From Hemerocallis citrina (lineage: Eukaryota > Streptophyta > Magnoliopsida > Asparagales > Asphodelaceae): 64,000 nucleotides of DNA. The position numbers and the translations under genes were made by a program. Below are positions 44,563 through 56,307 of the stretch, piece after piece. How positions within the stretch are numbered: the stretch's first letter is position 1; each line of letters opens with the position of its first letter. The stretch covers positions 103,513,796-103,577,795 of the forward strand of contig CM030366.1 of assembly GCA_017893485.1 (NCBI GenBank). Direction: 5' to 3'. The notes under the pieces are model-generated. The model was not told the DNA's origin and made no database searches. It saw only the letters and a program-made list of their open reading frames with translations.

Positions 44563-45527
44563 ATGTTCTTTTTCTTCTCTTATAAGAGATTTACCTCTTG
44601 TAAGAAGTGGTCCACCTCTTACAAGAGTTTTTTTAGTGTTCTTTTTGTACATCTTATAAGACATTTTTTTCAAAATATCTTATAAGTCTGAAAGACTTCT
44701 AGTAGCCTCTTTCAAATTCTTATAAGACTTCTATCACTTAAAAAGTCTATATTACCCCAAAGTCTATATTATAATTGTTACTAATTAAACTAGTTTATAT
44801 ATTAGTCTATAGTAGCCCGGAATATGCTATCCTAGAAAAAGTGTAATCATATACGTAGTTGACTGTAATATGCTATCCTAGAAAAAGTGTGGGAATCCAT
44901 TCTCCACAATCTCAAACAATTATGTTAGGGATGCTATCGAAACACTGATTTATTTAAAGATATATATATTTACGCCCAGTATGTACATTACTTGAGTTGT
45001 GGCTAGTTGATTTGTCCTGTTATGATGCCACCATGTTCAAATCCTGCAACCGGCTAGTTTTTTTTTTTTTTTTTTTTTTTTCTTTTTTCTTTTTTCCAGC
45101 TAAGGGACAATTTATATTAGCCCATTGACCTTAATTTTTTTTAATCCAACTTCTTTGAAACAAATCATTTATATTTATACATACTAATTTTCAAACTAAT
45201 TAAAAGTCTATAGTAGCCTGGAATTATAATTGATGATTTACACTGATTTATGAATTTAACTTGCCATTAAACTAGTTTATATATTAGTAATTTGAACTTA
45301 TCTTTTCTTGTCCTTCATCTCACTATTTTTATACTTTGGGGTAATATAGACTTTGGGGTAATATAGGCTCGTGTAAGAGGTGAAAAAAGAACAGAAATCT
45401 CTTATAAGATGTTCTTATAAGAGGTTATTTTTATATAAAAAGAATACCTAAAAAAAGGCTCTTACAAGAGGCTCTTACCGTAAATCTTTTATAAGAGGTA
45501 ACCTCTTATAAGAGGCAAAAAAAAGAA
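44563..45527. mobile_element. Fold-back element with CTTATAAGAG repeats, about 965 bp
   Basis: The left arm (GTTCTTTTTCTTCTCTTATAAG, 44563 on) and right arm (cttataagaggcaaaaaaaagaac, to 45527) are inverted repeats. Inner arms also pair: ATATTACCCCAAAGTCTATA (about 44748) with tatagactttggggtaatat (about 45343). It contains many copies of the palindrome CTCTTATAAGAG or its halves. The type is uncertain and no TSD was confirmed; it splits a gag frame, which supports the boundaries. Confidence 0.65.
44990..45085 (+). other. SINE-like fragment with poly(T) tail
   Basis: TGGCTAGTTGAT followed about 31 bp later by GTTCAAATCC resembles pol III A and B boxes of a tRNA-derived SINE head, and a run of about 23 T follows. 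Too short and degenerate for a firm call. Confidence 0.3.
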
Positions 45528-45949
45528 CAGTACCTAAATCTATTTCTAAAAAAAAAGATCCCACGTCATTTCCCGAATTTCTTCAGGATAATTTGTGCAC
45601 TTAATTATTTCAACCGTTGGATTGCTTCGTCTCCTAACTTGTAAATGACAAATTTTATCTTTTGATGGTTTGACCATTCTAGAGCCCAAAATATTTTTTC
45701 TAGACTATTAATCCACTCTTCTGCTTCCCATGGGTTGGTTACTTCAGAGAATATTTTAGGATTTTGTTTGTTGAATTGGTATAAGCTAACCTTTTTTTAT
45801 GGCAACTAGTATCATTATTGTGATCAAGGCTTGGGGAGTTTGACATGACAGTTCTGAACCAACTTTCAAATAAACTAGCCATATTTACATTACTTCCTCT
45901 GCCTTGTGTTACAGGATAGGACATTTCATTCGTGCTCGCGTGGCGGCAT

Positions 45950-46392
45950 TCTATTTTCAAAATTGAAACGTAAGCACAAGTTTATATTTTAATGCCTATT
46001 TGAAAATAAACATGCACCTCAATTCTGAAATAACAGCAGAAAAAGGCCTTTGGCTGAGGCCATCTTTATAGAATTTTATAACCCATGCAGGGGAGCCACT
46101 GGGTTTCCAAGGGTTACAGATTGAGATTTATTTTGTGAGTTTGATTCGGATTGCACTAATGGAAATTTCATAAAAGCGGGTAATTTCATCATAGTTTCTT
46201 TTTATTTATTTTTTGGTAATTGCAATCATGTTATATTTTTGGGTTTTTTAACAGGTGAAGAATACTAAAAGTCAGGTTTACCGGGAGTAGGCGAGCCTCT
46301 CATGATCTCATCTGAGGGCCAAAAATCTCTCAAAAAAATATTCCACTATTATCAACGAATTAAGTTCGTTATTAGACCATGTGTTTCATTCA
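45950..46392. other. Leader region upstream of the minus-strand gag
   Basis: AT-rich, no gene. A GTTACAGATTGAG and TTATAACCCATGCAGGGG stretch is present, but no primer-binding site is recognisable on the minus strand. Confidence 0.3.
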
Positions 46393-46884
46393 GTACCCTA
46401 ACAAATAAGCTAATATCATTTATATCCCTCACAAATGAATATTATCACATTTGCCACTAACAATCTGAGATTCATCTCATGTTGACACTTGGTTAGAATT
46501 CTACTGGCGATTGTAGTGTTTCATTGTGTCGGATTCGATTATAGGGTGTTGGTGTATGGATGCTTTCAGTTTCTACCATTGGCTGCAAAAAAAATTCTTA
46601 TTGTTTCCTCATCTTCTTCTCTAGCAATTACCAATTCCTACTGGCAACCAAACTCCACTCTATTCATGCTGCCCAACCACCACCTCCGACTGAAGTCACT
46701 TCTACAAAATATATCCAAACCTCACAGCCACATCATCAGCTTCATCCATAAACTTCAAATCTCAGTCTCAACTATCTTCTCAACTAAGGGATATATATAG
46801 TTAATGCTCACATTGTTAGCGGCAAACATGATCATATTCATTTGTGAGGGGTATATATGATATTAGCTTATTTGTTAGGGGTAC
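46393..46884. mobile_element. Fold-back MITE, about 490 bp
   Basis: Inverted arms: GTACCCTAACAAATAAGCTA at 46393 and TAGCTTATTTGTTAGGGGTAC ending 46884. Complementarity extends over about 65 bp (ATATCCCTCACAAATGAAT against attcatttgtgaggggtat). No coding, no clear TSD. Confidence 0.75.
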
Positions 46885-47018
46885 ACGTGTTAAAAACCCT
46901 ATATTTTTATTGTTACTATTCTAATATTCTAATGTGTTTACTGATGAAGTTTATTTATAGGCTTCAAAGACATACATAGTTTATCTATCAAACATACTTA
47001 TAATTACATTAATGATGA

Positions 47019-47480
47019 CACTACAAATCGCAAAGGCAATAACAACATTTTTTTTAACCTATAATGGCGTTTAAAAATGCCGCTATAGATCATAGCGGTG
47101 TTTCTGCCAACGTCGCACTAAACGCCGCTAGAGCGAGCGTCGGGACAAGTGAGGGGTCTATCCCGGCGTTTTTCTCAGATGCCATTATAGCCCATTAACA
47201 TATTCCGGCGATTCTGAAACGCCAGTATAGGTCTTTTTCCGATTTGGGTATTTTAAAAAATTTAATCTATCTCGGCGTTTCCAAACACTGAGATAGATAT
47301 TTTATTTTTAAAAGTTAATTATCTATGGCGGCTTTGTGTGTACAGCTCTATCCCTTCTAAGCTGCATATGATAAGCCTACAACGGTGTTTAGAAACGTCG
47401 TAATAGGTTATATTGATATTTTTTGTTAGATATCTATCCCGACGTTTTTTAAAAAATCACCAGAATATGTATTCTCTGTT
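47019..47480. repeat. CACTA terminus and subterminal repeats
   Basis: CACTACAA at 47019-47026, then repeated blocks of the type GGCGTTTNNRAAYGCC and CTATCCCGGCGTTTTT in both orientations through about 47470 (for example near 47065, 47160, 47210, 47270, 47380, 47440). Such arrays bind TnpA-like proteins in En/Spm. Confidence 0.8.
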
Positions 47481-47739
47481 TTTTGCAATTGAATTCAAAA
47501 TTTCAAATTAAAAATACAGACAATCAATCACATATTAAAAATATCTGTAATCACATCAAATTTGAATGCTCAAATATCAAAATCAATAATAACAGCATAA
47601 CAAACACATATATAAACTGCCATACAAAGAGTTATAAATGTATAAGTTGTATAACACATAGTTTTTACAAAACATAAATAATGTTCGGACAAAACATACA
47701 AAAAATAAAGTCCAAATCCTCAAAACTATGGCGGTGGAG

Positions 47740-49603
47740 TCTCCTCGTCTGGCCCGGTGTTGCTTCCATTCTCATCAGTATTTCGCCCTGTTGTATGAAC
47801 GTGACTAGAAACCGATGGTATTCGTTGTCCCTGTATAATGCACAATATGCATAAGTACAATCTAAACTAAAGAAATTAAACTATCGCAAAATTTTGCATA
47901 TTACTTAATGTTCCTTGTATTGGATTCTCAGCATTGTGATTTTGTTGGGAGAGTAAGGAAGCAATCATATCTTTCAGGCCTTGAATCTCTGCCTGCATCT
48001 TGAACACGTCAGGATAGGGTGGATGGACATAGGTAAATGCACGATGACCAAATACCTATGATCCAACACATATGATATACATTAATCCCAATTTCCACTC
48101 ACAATCAAAAGTGCCGCTATTCAAATCCAAATGTCAATTCTAACTTAACTGTGAGGGTGTTGGCCTCAATCCCATACCACACACACGACCGGGTCGCTCT
48201 CTCCCCCTCACATCAGAGATAGCTTCACGCTGGATCGTTAATGGATCTACCGAACAAGATGACGACCTCTATGCAATCAGCGCTCTAGCATCCTTCTGTA
48301 AAAGAGAGCAAAGACAACATTAGTATTAATAAATTACTTTAATAATTAAATACTAAAATAAAATTAGTTTGAAAGTTTCATATTTACCACTATCTTGGCT
48401 GCAAACTCATCCCGAAATGTCACATCCTTGCTTGTGTGGGTAGTTTCAAAGAACCAACCTCGCCGATACTCTCTCCATCGTTTGATGCTTCCTATATATA
48501 AGATCGATGAAGTATTTAAATCAAATAAAGACAGAAATTACCAAAAAATGTTTACAACCACTTTAAAAATACTTCATATAAAATGAAATATTCATTACCA
48601 GGTCATCCCGCACAACGGCAAAGCTGCTACTCCCCGCTCACCTTCATATTCCATCGACTTCTCAGACCAATTTCACTTTCCTCTATACAATTGGTAATCG
48701 GAATATATGTTTATGTTTACCAAAATCATATATCATCAGTGAAATAAAATTACCTTTCCAGTATTCGATTTCCAAAAAGAGACGAGAAATTGCCAGTCTT
48801 GTGCAGTTACGCATTTGGGAATTGACCTTGCATTTTCGGCCTCCGTCTTCTCCTCGTCATAGTACTTCCCTTTTAAAAAGATCTTGTGATCCCTCCATTT
48901 CTTCGATATCGATTTATTGACCCATCCATCAAGAGCATCAGGGACTGCAAACTTTTGCTGCAAAATGATATTAATTGAAGATACATATAGTACTATCGCT
49001 TAAAAAGAAATCAAGGATACGAGGATTTCTCTATATTTACTCAATCACTTAAATTAATAAAAATTTGAAGGGCCTTTACTACCTTTTGATACTAATGACT
49101 CATATATATTGTTCTACTTGAGTGAATGGATATTCATAATAAAGTACAAAATCTTAAGTCTCATATAGTGCAATTAAATATAAAAGATAAAATAGGAATA
49201 TACCTTAATTTACATCAAAAGCCGTCATTTTGGTTGTCGTTGGTACTTTCGACCAACTTTCGTAGTTAAACGGAAGGATACGAGGATTTCTGACGGCTAC
49301 ACCGCAAAATTTCTCGAGCTTACTCCCGGCTTCTCCAATTGGTTGATTGACATTGTTGCTATTCACCAATATATTTTCATTGTTTGGGACCTTCCATATT
49401 TCCTTCATCTTCGTTGGCCCCCTCGTCCTCCTCGAGCTGATGGACATGCTACCTTCACCCGCCTCGACTATAGTAGCACCCCCTCTTGCCACCCCTCCAA
49501 TCTCTTCCGTCGGGTGCTGAATAGTAGGTCCCGTGCTAGGCTGCTCTATGGCATCCTCTTGGTCATGCACAATCCTGACCAACTTCCTCTTCGTTCTCAT
49601 CAT
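47740..49603 (-). pseudogene. CACTA Transposase_24-type (TnpA-like) gene, multi-exon, decayed
   Basis: Exon-like blocks on the minus strand: 49603-49220 (RTKRKLVRIVHDQED; RRTRGPTKMKEIWKVPN; LEKFCGVAVRNPRILPFNYE; WSKVPTTTKM), 48962-48757 (QKFAVPDALDGWVNKSISKK; WRDHKIFLKGKYYDEEKT; QDWQFLVSFWKSNTGK) between TTTTGCAG and GTAATT, 48475-48385 (KRWREYRRGWFFETTHTSKD), and 48300-48140 (DVRGRERPGRVCGMGLRPTP), ending with a coiled-coil (MQAEIQGLKDMIASLLSQQ) near 47960. This order matches plant Transposase_24 (PF03004), the DNA-binding accessory protein of CACTA elements. An in-frame stop in the 48.3-kb block and poor continuity between exons indicate a pseudogene. Exon borders are approximate. Confidence 0.85.
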
Positions 49604-49724
49604 AATTCACATGTTTAAAGAATATTCAAATTAATTATAAATAAATCAAAAAATCAAACATATGAAAAAATAATGACATTAAAACAACTAGTATAATACA
49701 ATTCTGATAATGCCTAGAAATAGC

Positions 49725-49955
49725 ATAAACAATACAAACAGAGCTCAATCAGCCTCGAAACAATTTAAACATAGCTCAATTAGCCTCGAAACAACATACA
49801 CAGAGCTCAAAGTACATGAGAACCACATAAACAGAGCTTCAAAAACTCAGAAAAAATATAAACAGAGCTCAATCAGCGTCGAAACAATACTTGTAAAACT
49901 CAATTAGCCTCGAAACAACATACAGAGAGCTCAAAGTGCATGAGAACCACTTAGA
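49725..49955. repeat. Degenerate tandem repeats, about 126-bp higher-order unit
   Basis: CAGAGCTCAATCAGC(C/G)TCGAAACAA recurs at about 49738 and 49863; each is followed by CTCAATTAGCCTCGAAACAAC and GAGCTCAAAGTRCATGAGAACCAC. Confidence 0.8.
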
Positions 49956-52109
49956 TTGATGGGGTATTTTATTTATCGAAAAAAAAAAACCCATCAATCT
50001 AAGCTATCAACCACTAGAGAAGGTTTGGTGAAAGTTAATCTTTTTAATAATTTTTATGTAGACAGTCTTGGTGCACCTAATTGGTTGACCTATTTAGCAC
50101 AACTGGCACTCCACATTCACTTGAGTTCCTATTGCCTCAAGAAGAAAAGGAGACAGAGAAGGCGAGTTTGTGTTTATTGATGTAAGTTGCTCATTCTTGG
50201 AGTTTCCTCCTCCCGCAAAGAATAGTGCAGTATGTGTCCAAACCAACAGCAGCAATGAGAGATTTCATTAAAATTTATAGCATCAGAAAGCTTCAACTCA
50301 AACAAAATAAAGATGAAGAAATACAAGTCAGACTGTGTCAAAAGTCTCAAGACTATGAACTAGGAGAAAACATGAAAGATTGAACATACAAAGTAGTAGT
50401 ACATGATAGTTGTGAGATATAATTGCTAAAGGCTGACACTAGTAGTGTATGAGGTGTTATCAGGACTACCTAAAGCATAACCAATACTTGGGGCTTCAGA
50501 GTCGTGGCTGTATTGGACCGATCGTGGAATATATAAAACAGAAAATGGTCTTCGCATATATCTTTGACAATGTGAATGAATTGTTGGATAAAATATTACC
50601 GCTAGCTACATGTTCAGGTTCCTGAATTTGTATCGTTCGTTCAGTAGCGTTGCAAAACACACTTCAATGCCAGCACACAAATGTTTAACATAATAAACTC
50701 GAAGCCATTTGACCTGATGAAACTACCTATCTATACAGGCATTAATAGGAAGCATAAACTAAAAAAGAGAAGCCTCAGCGACTATTGGATTCGATAACTA
50801 TACTTGTCCACACCTAGACGCTTCACAACAACTAGCATTTAGGCTTATTGTGTTTGGGTCTCGTATGGAATGATCATGGAGAACAAAAAAAACTCACTAA
50901 TTCCATCCATCTCAATGTGGTAGTTGTTATATCAATGAAATTCAGGATGTCCATCTTATTCTTATCTGCGTATCACATTTATGCATGCCTTTTACCATAA
51001 TCAACATCCAAATATTATGGCATAATTTCACAGGATTGTGTGTTAAATACTTAACTTTGCAGAAGGTAATGGAATAATTATACAATTGAGAAATCACTAA
51101 TAAAGCAACCACATTTTCAAGTTAGTATTCTCATGGGTTAGGATACCTGTCAATAAATTAAGAAAAACAGAGAAAATTATCAAAAGACAGTAGCAATATT
51201 TGTTCATAGCTAATCGGTCTTTGTCTAGGCAATGAATAAACATCATATCCATAATAACAAAACAACAGGGACATGATAACATAAAAAAACTTATTCAGAA
51301 ATTAGAAGTGAGATGAAGGAGGGGAGGGACCTCAGAGAGAGATACAGATAGAATGGAGAAGATTGACAAGGAAGGAAGGGAACAATAATAGTCTTTTTTA
51401 AGTTTAGAGAGCGTTGAGCATGTCTTGGGCACTGCTAGTTTGTTAGATTAGAGAAATTGTTCAAAATTGATTGTTGCACTAACTTTTACCTCGACTACAA
51501 AAAAAAGTTATAAAAGTAAAAATTTTAATATTTATCCAATTATATACAACAGAACAAATATATTTCCTACAATATATACACACCAAAAAAACTTCCTTAC
51601 CTAATAGTAAAAAACTGTCATTTATTTTTCAACATTAATAAGAAATAATCATGTACGGAGATTGCTTCTTGTCCTATAACTTTAGCCTCAACTATGAAAT
51701 AACTTATAAATATAACTTTTTCAAATCTTAACCAATTATGTAATTACAAAGACATATTCCTTACACATGTATTAACAATAGCAACGAGCTTTTACCCTAT
51801 ATTACTATAGAACAAGTTATGAATTTTTTTCAATTCTTATCCAATTGTATACAACACAACAACACATTCTTTACAAAAGCATTCACAATAGGAAAAAACT
51901 ATCACTCATCATCAAACATTAATAACAAATAATCATGCACAAAGATTGCTTGTTCCCCCCAAAACTATGTTTCCCCCCAAAACTATAATGAGAACATAAA
52001 GCCTCTACAGGTGACTTTTCGAAGTATTGTTGTCAATACACACACAACAGTTTATGCTTTATCCTACTTCAGGCAATGATGGGAACTGGACCAGATGGCA
52101 AAGATATCT
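49956..52109. other. CACTA interior spacer
   Basis: No domain was recognised on either strand. AT-rich. 51480-51960 has degenerate direct repeats (ACATTAATAAGAAATAATCATG at about 51634 and ACATTAATAACAAATAATCATG at about 51915). It lies between the two CACTA genes and may hold introns or untranslated regions. Confidence 0.4.
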
Positions 52110-52817
52110 ATGTATAAGGTTCAATATTACAACATCGTCAAATAGATCTCCCACTTCTCCATCCGTAACGCGCCAAGTAGGGCAACTATTGACATAAAAC
52201 ACTTTTACATCAAACGTAGGAAACTCAGAAGCAGTGAAATCATTCTCACTATCAACGTCTTCATCATCTGAATCGTCCCCTAGTTAAAATACATCTCTTG
52301 GAAGCATAGGTAGTGCCACGTAAGATTTTTGCACTGGTGGGTCTTGAATATAGAAAACTTGGAGCATTTGAGATGGAAACACAAATGGTTCATGGCTAAT
52401 GTGTGAATCAATGTGGATCAGATGTAAGAAATTAACAACTGTAAAACCCAACTTATCTTGGTAGTTGTTACTTAACCCAGCACAATCTCCATGAAATAAT
52501 ACAACTCGAAAGTGCTTGTAATAATCCAAATCATGGATATCTGTGAGCACCCCATAATAGTTAACATTCCCGTCTATAGGATTTGAGTCTTTATTAGAGG
52601 CATAACTTCTAGTTTTTGATGTCACTACAAAGCTACAATTTTGAGACTTCAAGTTGCATTCACGATCTTTAGTACGAAATCTGAAGCTGTTGTACATATA
52701 TCCATTGTATCTTTTAACCATTTTATGGGAACCTTTGACAAATATCTTTATTTTAGACGTCACATCATCATTACCCAACAAGGAAAACCTATAATTATAA
52801 AGTAAGTGGTATTAGCA

Positions 52818-55800
52818 TAGGGTTGGCAAACGGGATGACTGGGTTGGGTCGGGTCGAACCTGTCTGAGTTGGAACCCCAGTAGGGTGGAGTCGGGTCCGG
52901 TCTGAATGATAACCGGGCCGGGTTGGATTTGCAAAATGTCGACCCGCCCAACCCGTGAACCCATTCGGGTCCAACTCGGGTCAGGTCGGGTCGGGTCGCG
53001 GGTTGGCCCGGCTATTTAAGTTTTTTTTTTAACTTAAAAAATGTAATAATAATAATAATAATGAAAGAGTGAAATTGCCCCAACAAAATGTATAAATTAT
53101 TAACATGATTTCAACTTATACAAGTTTCTCAAATTTTTCTAATAAACAAAGATTTTCTATTAATTTGTTCTATAAAATAACAAATATCTTCTATACAAAT
53201 TAAATTATCTTCAATTACACAATTTTTTTTAAAAGAAACAAAGATTTTATACAATTTTTTATACATTTATAATTTTCTTCAATTTATTGGTCTTCAATTT
53301 GTTGTTGTTGTTGTTGGTCTTCAATTCTTCATGTTGGTTGCTATTGTTGTTGTTGTTGTTCTTTCGCCAATTTGCTTCCACTTATAGACGTGTCGAACCC
53401 TTTTGCTTGAGTCCTATCTTCGGTCTTCATCTATTCTTCCGTGTAGACGAGCATCTTCAACGATTGGAGCTTCAAGCGATTCCTGTAATTGGTTAGAACC
53501 ATGCCACTTGTAGAAAATATACTTTCTGAAGCAACTATAGAGACAGGAGGAGTTAGTAGATCTTTAGCCATATATTTAAGAATACTATAAGTATGTTCAT
53601 GGTCTTTCCACCATTGTAAAATTTCTAGTGAAGAAGTAAAACTTTCAGAATCTTGTTGATTATACCAATGTAATTCATTTGGTTGATTAGTCCTAACTTT
53701 TTTTGATTGAATTTTAGCAAGTAAATTAACTACGGCATCATCTAATTTACTCTTACCCTTACCTTTAGAAGTAGCATAAGAAGAAGTAACTAAAGCAGCT
53801 GTACTACTAGATGCAAAACTTCTATCATAATAATCATACAAGTTATTTAATGTCGATTCAAATTTAGCTAAAAAAGTTTCGCAATAAATTTCAGATTTAT
53901 CTTTCCCAAGTAAAGTAAAAACATTTCAATCAAACTCTTCATTCCTTCTAATTTGAGATGAGGATCCATTACAGTTGCAATACAATACAATATAGGAGGA
54001 GGATTAAAATACTTCAAAATTTTGGTGTATGCAGATTTCACAATATGACCAATAAAAGCATCATCGATCATTTCTTTGAAAGTTTGCATCATAGTAACTA
54101 TTGAAATAAAAATGCTACTAGAAGTAGATTCATAAGATTTTGAAAATTTTAAAGTTGCGGTTTTAAAAGGTTCTAAAAATTTTAACAAAGACTCGGCAAA
54201 AACCAACCTTTGGGAGTCATTTGAAAATTTGGCATATTTTTTGCCAAACAAAAATTATTTATACATGCTTTATATTTGGTAACAACATGTAGCAAATCAT
54301 AAGTAGAGTTCCATCGGTGTTTAACATTCTTTAGAAATTTTCTAAAATGTACATTTTTAAGCCTACACCATGCTTTCCATTCTTGAAATATAGGGCCACT
54401 TAATGCAATAAAATTTACACAATTTATAATGTTAACTATATATGGGTCACCTATTTTTAATGCATATTGAACACATAAATTTAAAATATGACATGCACAT
54501 CTAATATGAAAAATATTGTCAGATGGAGGGTTTAATGCGATTTATAATATACTAATTGATGCATTGTTATTAGATGCATTATCAAAACTTATACACATAA
54601 TTTTATTACGAATATGAAAAACATAACTAATTTCTAAAATACGATTTGCAATTTCATTCCCACTATGGGGATATGGCAACACGGCAAGTGATATGATCTT
54701 TTTTTGAAGAATCCAATCACTGTCGATCCAATGACAAGTTATTCCAATCATTAGAATATTATTGCAACCCTTCCAACAATCGAAAGTTAAAGAAACTCTA
54801 CAAGTTAAACTCCATAAAATGGCAATCAAAGCTTCTCTCATTTCGTTGTACATTTTAAAACAATCCGACTTCAAAGTATTCGTAGGAATTCTTTTAAAAT
54901 GCGGGTTTAATGCGGTTTGATTAAAAGTTTCTAAGTCCCTACTCTCGGAATAGGAAAAATGATACCTTTCCTTAATTACTACTTGGTTTATTTCCCGACA
55001 AATAAGTTCGGGATCATAAGAGTGGCTATCAACTACAGCGATCCTAGGGTGAATTTGTTGTTGGCCGGGTAGGTCTACAAGAAGTTCTTTGTATACATTT
55101 TGGATGTATCATTTTATTGTACCCGTCCCTTCACCCTTCTTTCATTTGTATGGCTTCGAACATGTTTTACAAATTTTTATACCTACACCCGAATTTTCTT
55201 CGTCTGGAATATAATCATAAAACTTGTGCTAATCACTAGTTTTCCCTCTAGTTTTCCTATTACTACCCGGTTGTGTTGTTTCGGTTGCTTGTGTTTGTAG
55301 TTCTTCTTCTATGTGTATGTCTTCCACAAACACATCGTGTGTACCGATGTGTCCGGTCTTAGGGTACCCTTCGGTGGGCTCATTTTGTGGGACAATAGGA
55401 GGCCTACGAGAAGTGCCGGTGGAATCTTGTCCACTTTGGCTACGGCCACTACCTCGTGATCTAGACATGTTGATATAGTAGTGTATGTGAAAAATTAAAT
55501 ACAATCTAAGCGAGATAAGTTTTTAAAAAAAATCCAGAAAACAATAGGAGGGTTATGAGAGAGAAGATAAAAAAACTAACAAACTAATATGATATAAAAA
55601 ATTTAAACTACAAAAAAATATAAAAATAATAAGAGGGTTGTGAAATTTTGATATCGTACTTCGCGGATACTTGTATATAGAATGAGAGTGAAAATAAAAC
55701 TAGAAGTACAAGTAGAAGTCCAGACTCGTATATAGATAGAAAGAGAGCTTCTTTGTTGGAGCCGTGGAGGACTTGAAGTAAACGTAGTTGAATATTGAAT

Positions 55801-56307
55801 TTGATACGATTGGAATTTGTCGCTTCTAAGTTGCTAGCTTCTTTGTTGACAAAATTTCAAAGAATTGAGATTGAATTGAGTAGTAGTAGTAGAGAGAGTA
55901 AGAGAATAAGGTTTAAAATTTTTTTAGGGTGGTTTAAGGGGTATTTATAGGGAAAAATACAAAAAAACAATTAAAAAGACAAAAAAAACCCAAAAAACAG
56001 CTAGAACAAAGCCTATATTTTTTTTGTCCGTAGGACCCGTGGGTCGAACGCTCGACCCGCACGGGTCGAACGTTTGGCCCGTACGGGCCCAACGGTTCGA
56101 AACCCGCGGGCGACCCGCAGGTTGGTGGGCGGGTTGGACACTGTTCACCGGGTTGACGGGCCGGGTTAAATGTGTTGGAAACTCAAATTAGACGACCCGC
56201 TTAGGATCACTGGTTCGACCCAACCCGAACCATATCTTAATGGGCCGGGTTTTGGCGAGCGGGTCGCGGGCGGGTCGCGGGTCAGCCCGGCTTGGTTGCC
56301 ATCCCTA
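52818..56307 (-). mobile_element. hAT-3: most decayed hAT copy, inside a CACTA intron
   Basis: Ends TAGGGTTGGCAAACGGG (52818) and GGTTGCCATCCCTA (to 56307) with a perfect 8-bp TSD TATTAGCA (52810-52817, 56308-56315). 3490 bp. CGGGTCG-type subterminal arrays at 52840-53015 and 56030-56300. The transposase frame on the minus strand is heavily mutated. Confidence 0.95.
53431..55468 (-). pseudogene. hAT-3 transposase pseudogene
   Basis: ATG at 55468-55466 (MSRSRGSGRSQSGQDSTG), with a stop right after KTRGKTSD (Trp codon lost, about 55229). The zinc finger (ICKTCSKPYK) has further stops. Recognisable blocks are SDCFKMYNEMREALIAILWS (54870-54810), LTFDCWKG with the first catalytic Asp retained, SFDNASNN (about 54590), EWKAWCRLKN (about 54375), KTATLKFSKSYESTSSSIF (about 54150), and the dimerisation domain SLEILQWWKDHEHTYS to VASESIFSTSGM, ending LVYTEE at 53431. 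More frame breaks than hAT-2, so it is likely older or simply longer silenced. Confidence 0.9.

Larger units (their letters stand above)
44440..45949 (-). pseudogene. gag fragments of a minus-strand gypsy element, split by fold-back elements
   Basis: Minus-strand start MPPREHE at 45949 is followed, after a frameshift, by a capsid-type sequence: YQFNKQNPKIFSEVTNPWEA, EEWINSLEKIFWALEW and KIKFVIYKLGDEAIQRL (45790-45600), then EMTWDLFF at about 45545. A 965-bp fold-back element (44563-45527) interrupts it. Beyond that, 44562-44440 reads EFFKPKQQENETIAQYEAKL, the next conserved Gag block, and then the fold-back MITE at 44429-43853 cuts in. Gag would form the virus-like particle core. Orientation fits gypsy element D. 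No zinc knuckle or protease was found between here and 36.7 kb, so the link is an inference. Confidence 0.7.

Noticed and set aside
52284..52781. Possible single-copy host gene of unknown-function domain type
   Set aside because: The DUF4216-type sequence is the known C-terminal domain of CACTA transposases, and the flanks match that element.
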